Source of the DNA: SAR116 cluster bacterium | GTDB lineage: Bacteria; Pseudomonadota; Alphaproteobacteria; Puniceispirillales; Puniceispirillaceae | Assembly (NCBI GenBank): GCA_002686685.1 | Contig: NYYG01000067.1 | Location: forward strand, 39,409 to 46,291 | Direction: 5' to 3' | Length of the DNA stretch: 6,883 nt | Shown here: piece after piece, positions 1 through 5,716 of the stretch | Layout: the number at the start of each line of letters is the position of its first letter | Numbering within the stretch: the stretch's first letter is position 1 | Position numbers and translations under genes: made by a program | The notes under the pieces: generated by a model | Told to the model about the DNA's origin: nothing | The model's input: the letters and a program-made list of their open reading frames with translations, nothing else | Database searches by the model: none

Positions 1-210
1 CTGTTTGTGACCGCGGATCGCGGCATGGAAGAATGTGGGGGTGACATGGGTAAAAAACCGGTCAAGCGAATCGGGAAAGCCCCATGATAGCGGCTTTCGA
101 CCATAAACGCATCCGCGTTTCACGACAGATGCCGGGTTTATGGCGCAGAAAATCCCGCCAACAAGGCAGCAATTACGCATCCATTAATCTTTTGTTTACC
201 TGAGTGCGTT

Positions 211-252
211 ATGACCATGACACCGGAATTTCCGGGAAACTCCGGGGGTTAG
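211..252 (+). other. 13-codon mini-ORF ahead of the methyltransferase
   Basis: ATG at 211 (second ATG at 217), stop TAG at 250-252, in the same frame as the methyltransferase, whose GTG start follows after only 3 nt. The peptide would be MTMTPEFPGNSGG, which matches nothing I know. It could be a leader whose termination feeds ribosomes to the GTG, or it could be chance. The in-frame TAG shows that the methyltransferase cannot simply be extended upstream to this ATG. Confidence 0.25.
223..239. repeat. Overlapping palindromes before the methyltransferase start
   Basis: CCGGAA-T-TTCCGG at 223-235 is a perfect odd-centred inverted repeat. It overlaps a second one, TTTCC-G-GGAAA at 229-239, so the two would form alternative hairpins. 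A third CCGG lies at 242-245, running into the G-run (244-248) that is the probable ribosome binding site. The site could be an operator or an RNA structure affecting initiation; no known binding motif is recognised. Confidence 0.3.
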
Positions 253-255
253 TCA

Positions 256-1086
256 GTGTCCGTTGCCACAATTCTGGCATCAGCAACCGATCATCTTCAT
301 GCCTTGTTCAAGGCACCCGGTCGCCCGGCCAGTGGCGCGCTTCTTCACGGTGATTGCCTTGACATCATGGCCCGTCTCCCTGATTCCAGCTTTCGCGGCA
401 TTGTCACCTCGCCGCCCTATAATCTGCGCAACAGTTCGGGCAACGGCCTGCGCGACGGGCGGGGCGGCAAATGGAGACGCGCTGCCCTGCTCAAAGGATA
501 TGCCACCCATGGCGATGCCATGCCGCATGACCGCTATGTGACCTGGCAGCGCGCCTGCCTTGCCGAGATGATGCGGCTGTTGCGGCCGGACGGGGCGATT
601 TTCTACAACCACACCTGGCGGGTCCAGAAGGGCCTGTTGCAGGACAGGCAGGATATCGTGGCCGGCTTTCCGGTGCGCCAGATCATCATCTGGCACCGGT
701 CCGGCGGGATCAATTTCAACCCGGGCTATTTCCTGCCAAATTACGAAGTGATCTATCTGATCGCCAAACCCGATTTCGTGCTGGCGCCCGGCGCGCATGG
801 ACAGGGCTGTGTCTGGCGCATCGGCCAGCAGGTAAACACCCCGCACCCGGCCCCTTTCCCGCCCGAACTTGTCAATAACTGTCTTGCCGCCATTGGTGAT
901 GGGCCGGTGCTCGACCCCTTTATCGGCAGTGGCACAACCGGTGTTGTGGCCGAGGAACGCGGCATGGACTGGCTGGGGATCGATATCTCGGAAAGCTATC
1001 TCGATACCGCCGCAAGACGCATTTCCGCAGCCAAGCGCGGAGAGGCGCACGAAAAACCCCCGCCGGACGATCCGGCAGGGGCGTAA
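256..1086 (+). CDS. Beta-class DNA methyltransferase (N4-cytosine or N6-adenine), probably solitary
   Basis: Predicted S-adenosylmethionine-dependent DNA methyltransferase of 276 aa. The catalytic motif IV is TSPPYN at residues 51-56, preceded by the HGDCLDIM block (31-38). The SAM-binding motif I, LDPFIGSGTTGV (219-230), follows near the C-terminus with GIDISESY after it. Motif IV before motif I is the beta-class order, as in CcrM and many phage and orphan enzymes. HPAPFP (197-202) is the conserved loop before motif I. SPPY is commonest in N4-cytosine enzymes but also occurs in N6-adenine ones, so base and target site stay open. It differs from CcrM, which has DPPY, and lacks room for CcrM's extra C-terminal domain. 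The start is GTG at 256 with a G-run (244-248) 7 nt upstream; the next in-frame Met is residue 38, too late because it would remove the start of the conserved core. No restriction endonuclease is visible nearby, which suggests a regulatory or phage-derived orphan. The last about 15 residues (KPPPDDPAGA) overlap the acnB terminator. Confidence 0.9.
   Translation: MSVATILASATDHLHALFKAPGRPASGALLHGDCLDIMARLPDSSFRGIVTSPPYNLRNSSGNGLRDGRGGKWRRAALLKGYATHGDAMPHDRYVTWQRACLAEMMRLLRPDGAIFYNHTWRVQKGLLQDRQDIVAGFPVRQIIIWHRSGGINFNPGYFLPNYEVIYLIAKPDFVLAPGAHGQGCVWRIGQQVNTPHPAPFPPELVNNCLAAIGDGPVLDPFIGSGTTGVVAEERGMDWLGIDISESYLDTAARRISAAKRGEAHEKPPPDDPAGA
1052..1081 (-). terminator. Rho-independent terminator of acnB, inside the methyltransferase 3' end
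   Basis: Read on the minus strand, the arm at 1081-1071 pairs with 1067-1057 (GGGG/CCCC and TCCGGC/GCCGGA, with one C-A mismatch at 1061/1077) around a 3-nt loop at 1068-1070. Five T residues (A at 1052-1056 on the + strand) follow at once. Stem, tight loop and T-run make a standard intrinsic terminator for transcription coming from acnB, whose stop codon is about 130 nt upstream. On the + strand no T-run follows, so it should act in one direction only. It lies within the last methyltransferase codons. Confidence 0.7.
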
Positions 1087-1140
1087 TAGTTTGGGGCGTA
1101 ATAGTCTGAGGCTTAATGGTTTGGGGCGTGATGATCCGGG
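1081..1140. repeat. 15-bp tandem repeat, four diverged copies
   Basis: Copies start at 1081, 1096, 1111 and 1126: GCGTAATAGTTTGGG, GCGTAATAGTCTGAG, GCTTAATGGTTTGGG and GCGTGATGATCCGGG. The first two differ at two positions and the last is the most diverged. The array begins at the final codons of the methyltransferase: its TAA stop and a following in-frame TAG belong to copy 1, and copy 2 carries TAA-TAG again in the same frame. On the other strand the array is in the acnB 3' untranslated region, upstream of the terminator. Replication slippage is a likely origin. Confidence 0.8.
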
Positions 1141-1211
1141 CGTTCAACCGCCAGCAGAGATAACGCGCAAATGCGCACCGCTTCAAAAAGCCCCCCAATA
1201 AACACTTGGCC

Positions 1212-4004
1212 CTAAAAATGCGCTGACTGTGTGGTGCCCGGGCGGGCCAGCGGCGGTGCGAATTTCGTCAGGTCGATGCCGTCGACAGCGGATTTATATT
1301 CATCCAGCGTCGGCGTGCGTCCCAGAATGGCCGACAACACGACAACCGGTGTCGAGGCCAGCAGCGATTCCCCGGCCTTGTCGGCCGAATCCTCGACCAC
1401 CCGCCCCTTGAACAGCCGTGTCGAGGTGGCCAGCACGGTGTCGCCCTTGGCCGCCTTTTCCTGATTGCCCATGCACAGGTTACAGCCCGGACGCTCCAGA
1501 TAGAGGATGTTCTCATATTCCGTGCGCGCTTCGGTCTTCGGGCTGGAATCATCGAATTCAAAGCCGGAATATTTCTGCAGGATATCCCAGTCGCCTTCTT
1601 CCTTCAGCTCGTCGATGATGTTGTAGGTCGGTGCGGCCACCACAAGCGGTGCCTTGAACGCCACCTTGCCGGCCTCTTTTTCCAGATTGCGCAGCATCTG
1701 CGCGACGATCTTCACATCGCCCTTATGCACCATGCAGGACCCGACAAACCCAAGATCGACCTTCTTTTCCGCGCCATAGAATGAAATCGGCCGGATGGTG
1801 TCATGCGTGTAGCGCTTTGAGACATCGGCATTGGTCACATCGGGGTCAGCGATCATCGGCTCTTCGATCAGATCGAGATCGACAACCACCTCTGCCGCAT
1901 AGCTGGCATTGGCATCAGGGGCCAGCGCCGGCCGTTCGCCTGAACGGATGTCGGCGATACGCTTTTGGGCGATACCGACAAGGCGGTGCAGCATCCGGTC
2001 GTCATTTTCCATCCCCTTGTCGATCATGATCTGGATGCGGTTTTTCGCGATCTCCAGAGATTCGATCAGCGTGTCATCCTCGGAAATACAGATAGATGCC
2101 TTAGCCTTCATCTCGGCCGTCCAGTCGGTGAAGGTAAAGGCCTGATCAGCCAGCAAGGTGCCGATATGCACCTCGATGACCCGCCCCTGGAAGACATTCT
2201 CACCAAACTGGGCGAGCATTTGCGACTGGGTGGCATGCACCACATCACGGAAATCCATGTGCCCGGCCATGCTGCCCGTGAAGGTAACCTTGACCGATTC
2301 CGGGATCGGCATGCTGGCCTCGCCGGTGGCAAGCGCCAGCGCGACGGTGCCGGAATCAGCCCCGAATGCCACACCCTTTGACATGCGGGTGTGGGAATCG
2401 CCGCCAATGATGATCGACCAGTCATCGACGGTGATGTCATTCAGCACCTTGTGAATCACATCGGTCATCGGATGATATTCATCCTTCGGGTCGCGGCCGG
2501 TGATCAGCCCGAAATCATGCATGAATTTCATCAGCCGCGGGGTGTTCTCGGCAGCCTTGAAATCCCAGACGGATGCGGTATGGCAGCCCGACTGATAGGC
2601 ACCATCCACCTTGGGCGAGATCACCGTTGCGGCCATCGCCTCGAGTTCCTGCGCGGTCATCAGCCCGGTGGTATCCTGCGAGCCGACGATATTCACCCGC
2701 ACGCGGGCATCAGAACCGGCATGCAGGATGGTGCCGGGTGTCATGCCAACGGCATTGGCATTGAAAATCTTTTCAACGGCCGTCAGCCCCTGACCAGCGA
2801 TCGAGACTTCCTTCGATGGTGCGAAAGCAGATTGCAACGGCACATCCAGCGCCTCGCAGGCGAATGTCTGCAGCATCTTGCCAAACACAATGGCATAGGA
2901 CCCGCCGGCGCGGATGAATTCCAGCTTTTGCGGGCTGAAGGATGGTGACAGGTCGACCAGTTCGGCGTCACCCGTTTCATCATACAGCTTCTTGGTGCGG
3001 GTGTTGATTTTCAGAACGGTGCCGGTATCCACCGCATATTTCTGTTCCAGCACCGGATTGCCGTCATTATTCAGGATCGGGCTGCCATCACCACCGGTCT
3101 TGCGCACCCAGTTCTTCAGATCGATGCCGATGCCACCCGTCACACCGACTGTTGTCTGGAAAATCGGCGAGATGCCGTTGGTGCCCGCGACGATGGGCGC
3201 AATATTGACGAACGGCACATATTTGCTGGCCTGCTTGCCGGTCCACAGGGCGACATTATTCACGCCCGACATACGCGACGAGCCAACGCCCATCGTGCCC
3301 TTTTCGGCGACCAGCATGACCTGCTTGCCCGGATGCTGCAGCTTCAGCGCGTTGATTTCCGCCTGCGCACGTTCCGAAATCATGCATTTGCCATGCAGTT
3401 CGCGGTCGGCCCGTGAATGCGCCTGGTTGCCCGGCGACAGCAGATCTGTGGAAATATCGCCCTCGCCAGCGATGTAGGACACAACCTCGATTTCTTCATC
3501 CACATCCGGAAGATTGGTAAAAAATTCAGCTGCGGCATAGCTTTCAAGGATATCCCGTGCGACCGCATTGCCGGCATCCAGCGCCGCCTTCAGCCGGTCC
3601 CTGTCAGCCTCATAGAGGAACATCTGGGTTTTCAGCACGGCAGCTGCCTCACCGGCAATGTCCGCATCATCGCCAAGCGCAAGGTCAAGAAGGACCCGGA
3701 TCGACGGGCCACCCTTCATATGCGACAGCAATTCAAAGGCGAAGGCGGTGGAAATCTCGGCGACCGTAACCGCTCCAAGGATAATCTCTTTCAGGAAGGC
3801 TGCTTTCTCGCCGGCCGCGCCGGTCGTGCCCGGCAGCGTATTATAGATCAGGAAATCCAGCGATGCCGCGCGATGCGCATGATTGAGATCCTTGATCTGC
3901 GCGATGATTTCAGCCGTCAGGGCGGCATCATCTATCGGCTTTGGCTGAAGCCCCTCGGCCTTGCGCTTTTCGATCTCTTCCAGATAGGCAGTAAACAAAG
4001 ACAT
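1212..4004 (-). CDS. acnB: Aconitate hydratase B (bifunctional aconitase/2-methylisocitrate dehydratase)
   Basis: Interconverts citrate and isocitrate in the TCA cycle; members of the family also hydrate 2-methyl-cis-aconitate in the methylcitrate cycle. The 930-aa protein follows AcnB order: N-terminal HEAT-like domain (about 1-160), swivelling domain with GSSRMSGVNN (241-250), then the catalytic core with VGSQDTTGLMT (440-450), SGCHTAS (472-478) and GGDSHTR (534-540). The three [4Fe-4S] ligands are visible as Cys756 (GSCMVHKGD) and Cys841/Cys844 (PGCNLCMGNQ). AcnA has a different domain order and no HEAT-like domain. It is longer than E. coli AcnB (865 aa); part of the excess is in the 296-360 stretch. 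I start at the ATG at 4004, giving MSLFTAYLEEIEKRKAEG, which aligns with known AcnB N-termini and has GGGGGA 4 nt upstream; the frame stays open 80 codons further up, but that part resembles no aconitase. Divergent from ccmA; tail to tail with the methyltransferase. Confidence 0.97.
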   Translation of the reverse strand: MSLFTAYLEEIEKRKAEGLQPKPIDDAALTAEIIAQIKDLNHAHRAASLDFLIYNTLPGTTGAAGEKAAFLKEIILGAVTVAEISTAFAFELLSHMKGGPSIRVLLDLALGDDADIAGEAAAVLKTQMFLYEADRDRLKAALDAGNAVARDILESYAAAEFFTNLPDVDEEIEVVSYIAGEGDISTDLLSPGNQAHSRADRELHGKCMISERAQAEINALKLQHPGKQVMLVAEKGTMGVGSSRMSGVNNVALWTGKQASKYVPFVNIAPIVAGTNGISPIFQTTVGVTGGIGIDLKNWVRKTGGDGSPILNNDGNPVLEQKYAVDTGTVLKINTRTKKLYDETGDAELVDLSPSFSPQKLEFIRAGGSYAIVFGKMLQTFACEALDVPLQSAFAPSKEVSIAGQGLTAVEKIFNANAVGMTPGTILHAGSDARVRVNIVGSQDTTGLMTAQELEAMAATVISPKVDGAYQSGCHTASVWDFKAAENTPRLMKFMHDFGLITGRDPKDEYHPMTDVIHKVLNDITVDDWSIIIGGDSHTRMSKGVAFGADSGTVALALATGEASMPIPESVKVTFTGSMAGHMDFRDVVHATQSQMLAQFGENVFQGRVIEVHIGTLLADQAFTFTDWTAEMKAKASICISEDDTLIESLEIAKNRIQIMIDKGMENDDRMLHRLVGIAQKRIADIRSGERPALAPDANASYAAEVVVDLDLIEEPMIADPDVTNADVSKRYTHDTIRPISFYGAEKKVDLGFVGSCMVHKGDVKIVAQMLRNLEKEAGKVAFKAPLVVAAPTYNIIDELKEEGDWDILQKYSGFEFDDSSPKTEARTEYENILYLERPGCNLCMGNQEKAAKGDTVLATSTRLFKGRVVEDSADKAGESLLASTPVVVLSAILGRTPTLDEYKSAVDGIDLTKFAPPLARPGTTQSAHF

Positions 4005-4074
4005 TTCGTCCCCCACGAAGGCATTTTGTCCGGCACAAGAATGACCAATGCCTGTCCATTTCTTTGAAATTTTG

Positions 4075-4091
4075 GGCCTGAAATTCAGGCC
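4075..4091. promoter_or_regulatory. 17-bp palindrome in the acnB leader
   Basis: GGCCTGAA-A-TTCAGGCC is a perfect odd-centred inverted repeat, about 70 nt before the acnB start and downstream of the candidate promoter. As DNA it could be an operator; as RNA a 6-8 bp hairpin in the leader. A smaller inverted repeat, ATTTC-TTT-GAAAT, sits beside it at 4058-4070. It is not an iron-Rhodo-box or an Irr box as I know them. Confidence 0.4.
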
Positions 4092-4127
4092 GGCCAGTCT
4101 GAGGAGCGCCCCATGACGGTCCCTATT

Positions 4128-4156
4128 GATATAGCGACATAGCGCCTGTTTTTCCA
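4128..4156 (-). promoter_or_regulatory. Candidate sigma-70 type promoter of acnB
   Basis: On the minus strand, TGGAAA (4156-4151) and TATATC (4133-4128) are separated by 17 nt. Each matches the TTGACA/TATAAT consensus at four of six positions. Transcription would begin near 4121, leaving a leader of about 117 nt that contains the 4075-4091 palindrome. The spacer holds a direct repeat ATAGCG (+ strand 4131-4136 and 4139-4144). Assigned by eye only. Confidence 0.35.
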
Positions 4157-4248
4157 GATGGAAATTGGGGAACCAGCCGCGCGAAGAATAAGCCGCAGCG
4201 CGCGCTAAATCACCGCCTTTATCGCGGCCCGGAAGACGCGCCAAAGAA

Positions 4249-4275
4249 CGCGCCCGGGAGGCGGCCCGGGGCGCG
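4249..4275. repeat. GC-rich hairpin upstream of ccmA
   Basis: CGCGCCCGGG (4249-4258) pairs with CCCGGG-CGCG (4265-4275, one bulged G) across a 6-nt loop. It ends about 50 nt before the ccmA ATG. No T-run follows on either strand, so it is not an intrinsic terminator. In a ccm transcript that starts upstream it would be a very stable leader structure; it could also be an operator. Confidence 0.45.
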
Positions 4276-4324
4276 GCAAAGTCACCGCTGGACCGGGCAT
4301 GCCGTTCACGGGTACAACCGCATC

Positions 4325-4951
4325 ATGAGCGCATCCGCCACATTATCATCTGCTTCGCCAGCCGGGCTGCGCATCGACGAGATTGCCCTGATGCGCGGCA
4401 TGCGCGTGCTGCAACGCGGCCTGTCACACCAGATGGGGGCCGGCGAAATCACCCGCCTGCACGGGCCAAACGGCGCCGGCAAGACAACCTTGCTGCGCGC
4501 CATCGCCGGACGCCTGCGCCCGGCCGCAGGCGTGATTGCCTGTGATGTGCCCATCATCTATGTCGGCCATGCCGATGCGCTGGCGGCGGCGCGCAGCGGG
4601 CGGGACAATCTGGCAGACTGGGCCCGTCTGAACGGCTTTGATGCACAAAGGGACCGTATTACGGCGGTGCTGTCAGACATGTCAGCCACCAGTTTTGCCG
4701 ATCTGCCGGCACGCGTGCTGTCGCGCGGACAGCGGCGACGGCTGTCCCTTGCAAGGCTGCTGCTGGGACCAAAGACGGCCCTATGGCTGCTGGATGAGCC
4801 AAGCACAGGCCTCGACAGTGCAGCCGCATCACAGCTGGATGCCATGATCGGGCGTCATCTTGATGGCGGCGGCATGGTCATGGCGGCAACGCATCTGCCG
4901 CTGGCGGCGGTCCATAACGGCGGCACGCTGACATTGCAGGCGCCAGCATGA
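4325..4951 (+). CDS. ccmA: Cytochrome c maturation ABC ATPase CcmA
   Basis: Cytoplasmic ATPase of the CcmABCD complex in system I cytochrome c maturation; with CcmB it uses ATP to release holo-CcmE from CcmC-CcmD, so haem can be passed to apocytochrome. At 208 aa it is the usual CcmA size. Visible motifs: Walker A GPNGAGKTT (47-55), the CcmA-type YVGHADAL segment (79-86) where most ABC proteins have a Q-loop, signature LSRGQRRRLSLARL (132-145), Walker B with D-loop LWLLDEPSTGLD (153-164), and the switch histidine His190 in ATHLPL. Start ATG at 4325; a Shine-Dalgarno sequence is not obvious. The stop TGA (4949-4951) lies 13 nt before ccmB. First gene of a co-directional cluster divergent from acnB. 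Confidence 0.95.
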   Translation: MSASATLSSASPAGLRIDEIALMRGMRVLQRGLSHQMGAGEITRLHGPNGAGKTTLLRAIAGRLRPAAGVIACDVPIIYVGHADALAAARSGRDNLADWARLNGFDAQRDRITAVLSDMSATSFADLPARVLSRGQRRRLSLARLLLGPKTALWLLDEPSTGLDSAAASQLDAMIGRHLDGGGMVMAATHLPLAAVHNGGTLTLQAPA

Positions 4952-4968
4952 CGGCAGAACCAGCATGA
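4948..4968 (+). other. Six-codon mini-ORF bridging ccmA and ccmB
   Basis: An ATG at 4948 overlaps the ccmA stop in ATGA. It reads six codons (MTAEPA) and ends at a TGA (4966-4968) that overlaps the ccmB start in a second ATGA. A 9-bp direct repeat CCAGCATGA (4943-4951 and 4960-4968) creates both junctions. ccmB has no clear Shine-Dalgarno sequence, so a ribosome passing through by reinitiation is conceivable. Translation is unproven. Confidence 0.25.
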
Positions 4969-5636
4969 ACATCCTGTTTGCACAGATGCGGCGCGATCTG
5001 GCGCTGATATGGGCCGGCCGCGGCGAAGCGGCGGTGATGCTGGCTTTCTTCCTGATCATCATCACCTTGTTCCCGCTGGCCATCGGGCCGGATGTGGCGA
5101 CGCTGCGCCCGATGGCTCTACCCGTCATCTGGATTGCGGCGCTGTTGGCCAGCCTTGCCGGGTTTTCCCGTATCTTTGCCGAGGATGTCCGCAGCGGCTG
5201 GGTCGACCAGGTGGCCCTGTCACCCCTGCCACTGGGTATTTACGCCCTGTCAAAGGCGGTCACCCACTGGCTGGCGGGTGGCCTGCCAATGTTACTGGCG
5301 ACGCCTGTACTGGCGCTTATGCTCTATGTCGATCTTGAATCGCTGGCACCATTGATACTGGCCCTTGCCATCGGCACCATGGCGCTGACCCTTCTTGGCG
5401 TATTGGCGGCGGCCCTTGGCGAAGGGGCCCGCAATGGCGGCAGCCTGATGGCACTGCTGGTGTTGCCGCTGGCGGTGCCTGTGCTGATTTTCGGGACCCT
5501 TGCATCGACGCCGGATGATGGCGGCCTGCTGTCGCCCCATATGTTGCTGCTGATGGCCGTGCTGGCGGTATTGCTGGCCATCGTGCCGGTTGCCGCAGCC
5601 GCCGCGCTGGTCGAGGCGGAGACCGACTCGTCATGA
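4965..5636 (+). CDS. ccmB: Cytochrome c maturation membrane protein CcmB
   Basis: Integral membrane partner of CcmA in the complex that frees haem-loaded CcmE. Its 223 aa match the usual CcmB length of about 220. About six hydrophobic segments are visible near residues 22-40, 48-67, 98-121, 126-150, 158-181 and 190-216. Family landmarks include LFPLAIGPD (35-43), the loop FAEDVRSGWVDQVALSPLPL (71-90), and HWLAGGLPMLLATPVLAL (101-118). The acidic/basic loop after segment 2 is where CcmA is expected to dock. The start ATG at 4965 is the one that gives the normal MNxLFxxMRRDL N-terminus. Its TGA stop (5634-5636) overlaps an ATG at 5633. Confidence 0.95.
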   Translation: MNILFAQMRRDLALIWAGRGEAAVMLAFFLIIITLFPLAIGPDVATLRPMALPVIWIAALLASLAGFSRIFAEDVRSGWVDQVALSPLPLGIYALSKAVTHWLAGGLPMLLATPVLALMLYVDLESLAPLILALAIGTMALTLLGVLAAALGEGARNGGSLMALLVLPLAVPVLIFGTLASTPDDGGLLSPHMLLLMAVLAVLLAIVPVAAAAALVEAETDSS

Positions 5637-5716
5637 ACAGAACCCTCTTTATACCGCAGCCGGCAGGCGGGGCTGGTTTTTTCGCGATGAACACCATATG
5701 GAAACATGATGTTTGA
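5633..5716 (+). other. 27-codon small ORF between ccmB and ccmC
   Basis: ATG at 5633 overlaps the ccmB stop (ATGA); the frame runs 27 codons to a TGA at 5714-5716, eight bases inside ccmC. Peptide: MNRTLFIPQPAGG, then AGFFAMNTIWKHDV. It is not clearly a membrane segment and matches no family I know. GGCGGAG at about 5615-5621 could act as its ribosome binding site. Its translation would carry ribosomes from ccmB onto the ccmC start. It may also be just an open spacer. Confidence 0.3.

Larger units (their letters stand above)
1..255. other. Upstream region without a confident gene
   Basis: No recognisable gene. The + frame starting at position 1 is open from the left edge to a TGA at 85-87 (28 codons, ending in a basic stretch KKPVKRIGKAP) and could be the tail of an upstream gene. 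The opposite strand is also open from an ATG at 104 down to 1, so direction cannot be decided. Three perfect-arm inverted repeats follow one another: 11-15/19-23 (CCGCG/CGCGG), 75-81/92-98 (GAAAGCC/GGCTTTC) and 105-110/115-120 (AAACGC/GCGTTT). None is followed by a T-run, so I do not call them terminators. An A/T-rich patch at 171-199 is the most promoter-like stretch before the methyltransferase, but I find no well-spaced -35/-10 pair. Confidence 0.4.
4005..4324. other. Divergent acnB/ccmA control region
   Basis: 320 bp without a gene. The acnB half holds the ribosome binding site (4009-4014), two inverted repeats and a candidate promoter. The ccmA half is very GC-rich, with a strong hairpin at 4249-4275 and a 9-bp direct repeat GCGGCCCGG at 4224-4232 and 4261-4269. 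I see no good + strand promoter: TTGGGG (4165-4170) with AATAAG (4187-4192) at 16-nt spacing is the best weak pair. The acnB frame is open through most of this region, but its translation looks like non-coding sequence. Confidence 0.6.

Noticed and set aside
192..214. TTGTTT (192-197) with TTATGA (209-214) as a promoter for the methyltransferase
   Set aside because: The spacing is only 11 nt, too short for a sigma-70 type promoter.
211..221. ATGACCATGA resembles the start of E. coli lacZ, raising the idea of vector sequence
   Set aside because: The match stops after about ten bases and the flanks show no vector polylinker, so it is chance.
280..1050. 256-codon minus-strand ORF antisense to the methyltransferase
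   Set aside because: The + strand frame has all methyltransferase motifs. The antisense protein has no recognisable domain and is a by-product of GC-rich codon bias.
869..1201. + strand ORF of 110 codons over the methyltransferase end and repeat array, with a repeating GRNSLGRNSL pattern
   Set aside because: The periodic protein sequence merely reflects the 15-bp tandem repeat; the first part overlaps methyltransferase motif I in another frame.
2391..2948. Long + strand ORFs inside acnB (2391-2948, 2914-3477, 3417-4067)
   Set aside because: All are antisense to well-conserved AcnB coding sequence and show no family motif.
4005..4244. 80-codon N-terminal extension of acnB in the same open frame, starting at 4244
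   Set aside because: Its translation resembles no aconitase, while the ATG at 4004 has a good ribosome binding site and gives the normal AcnB N-terminus. The extension would also cover the likely promoter and leader palindrome.
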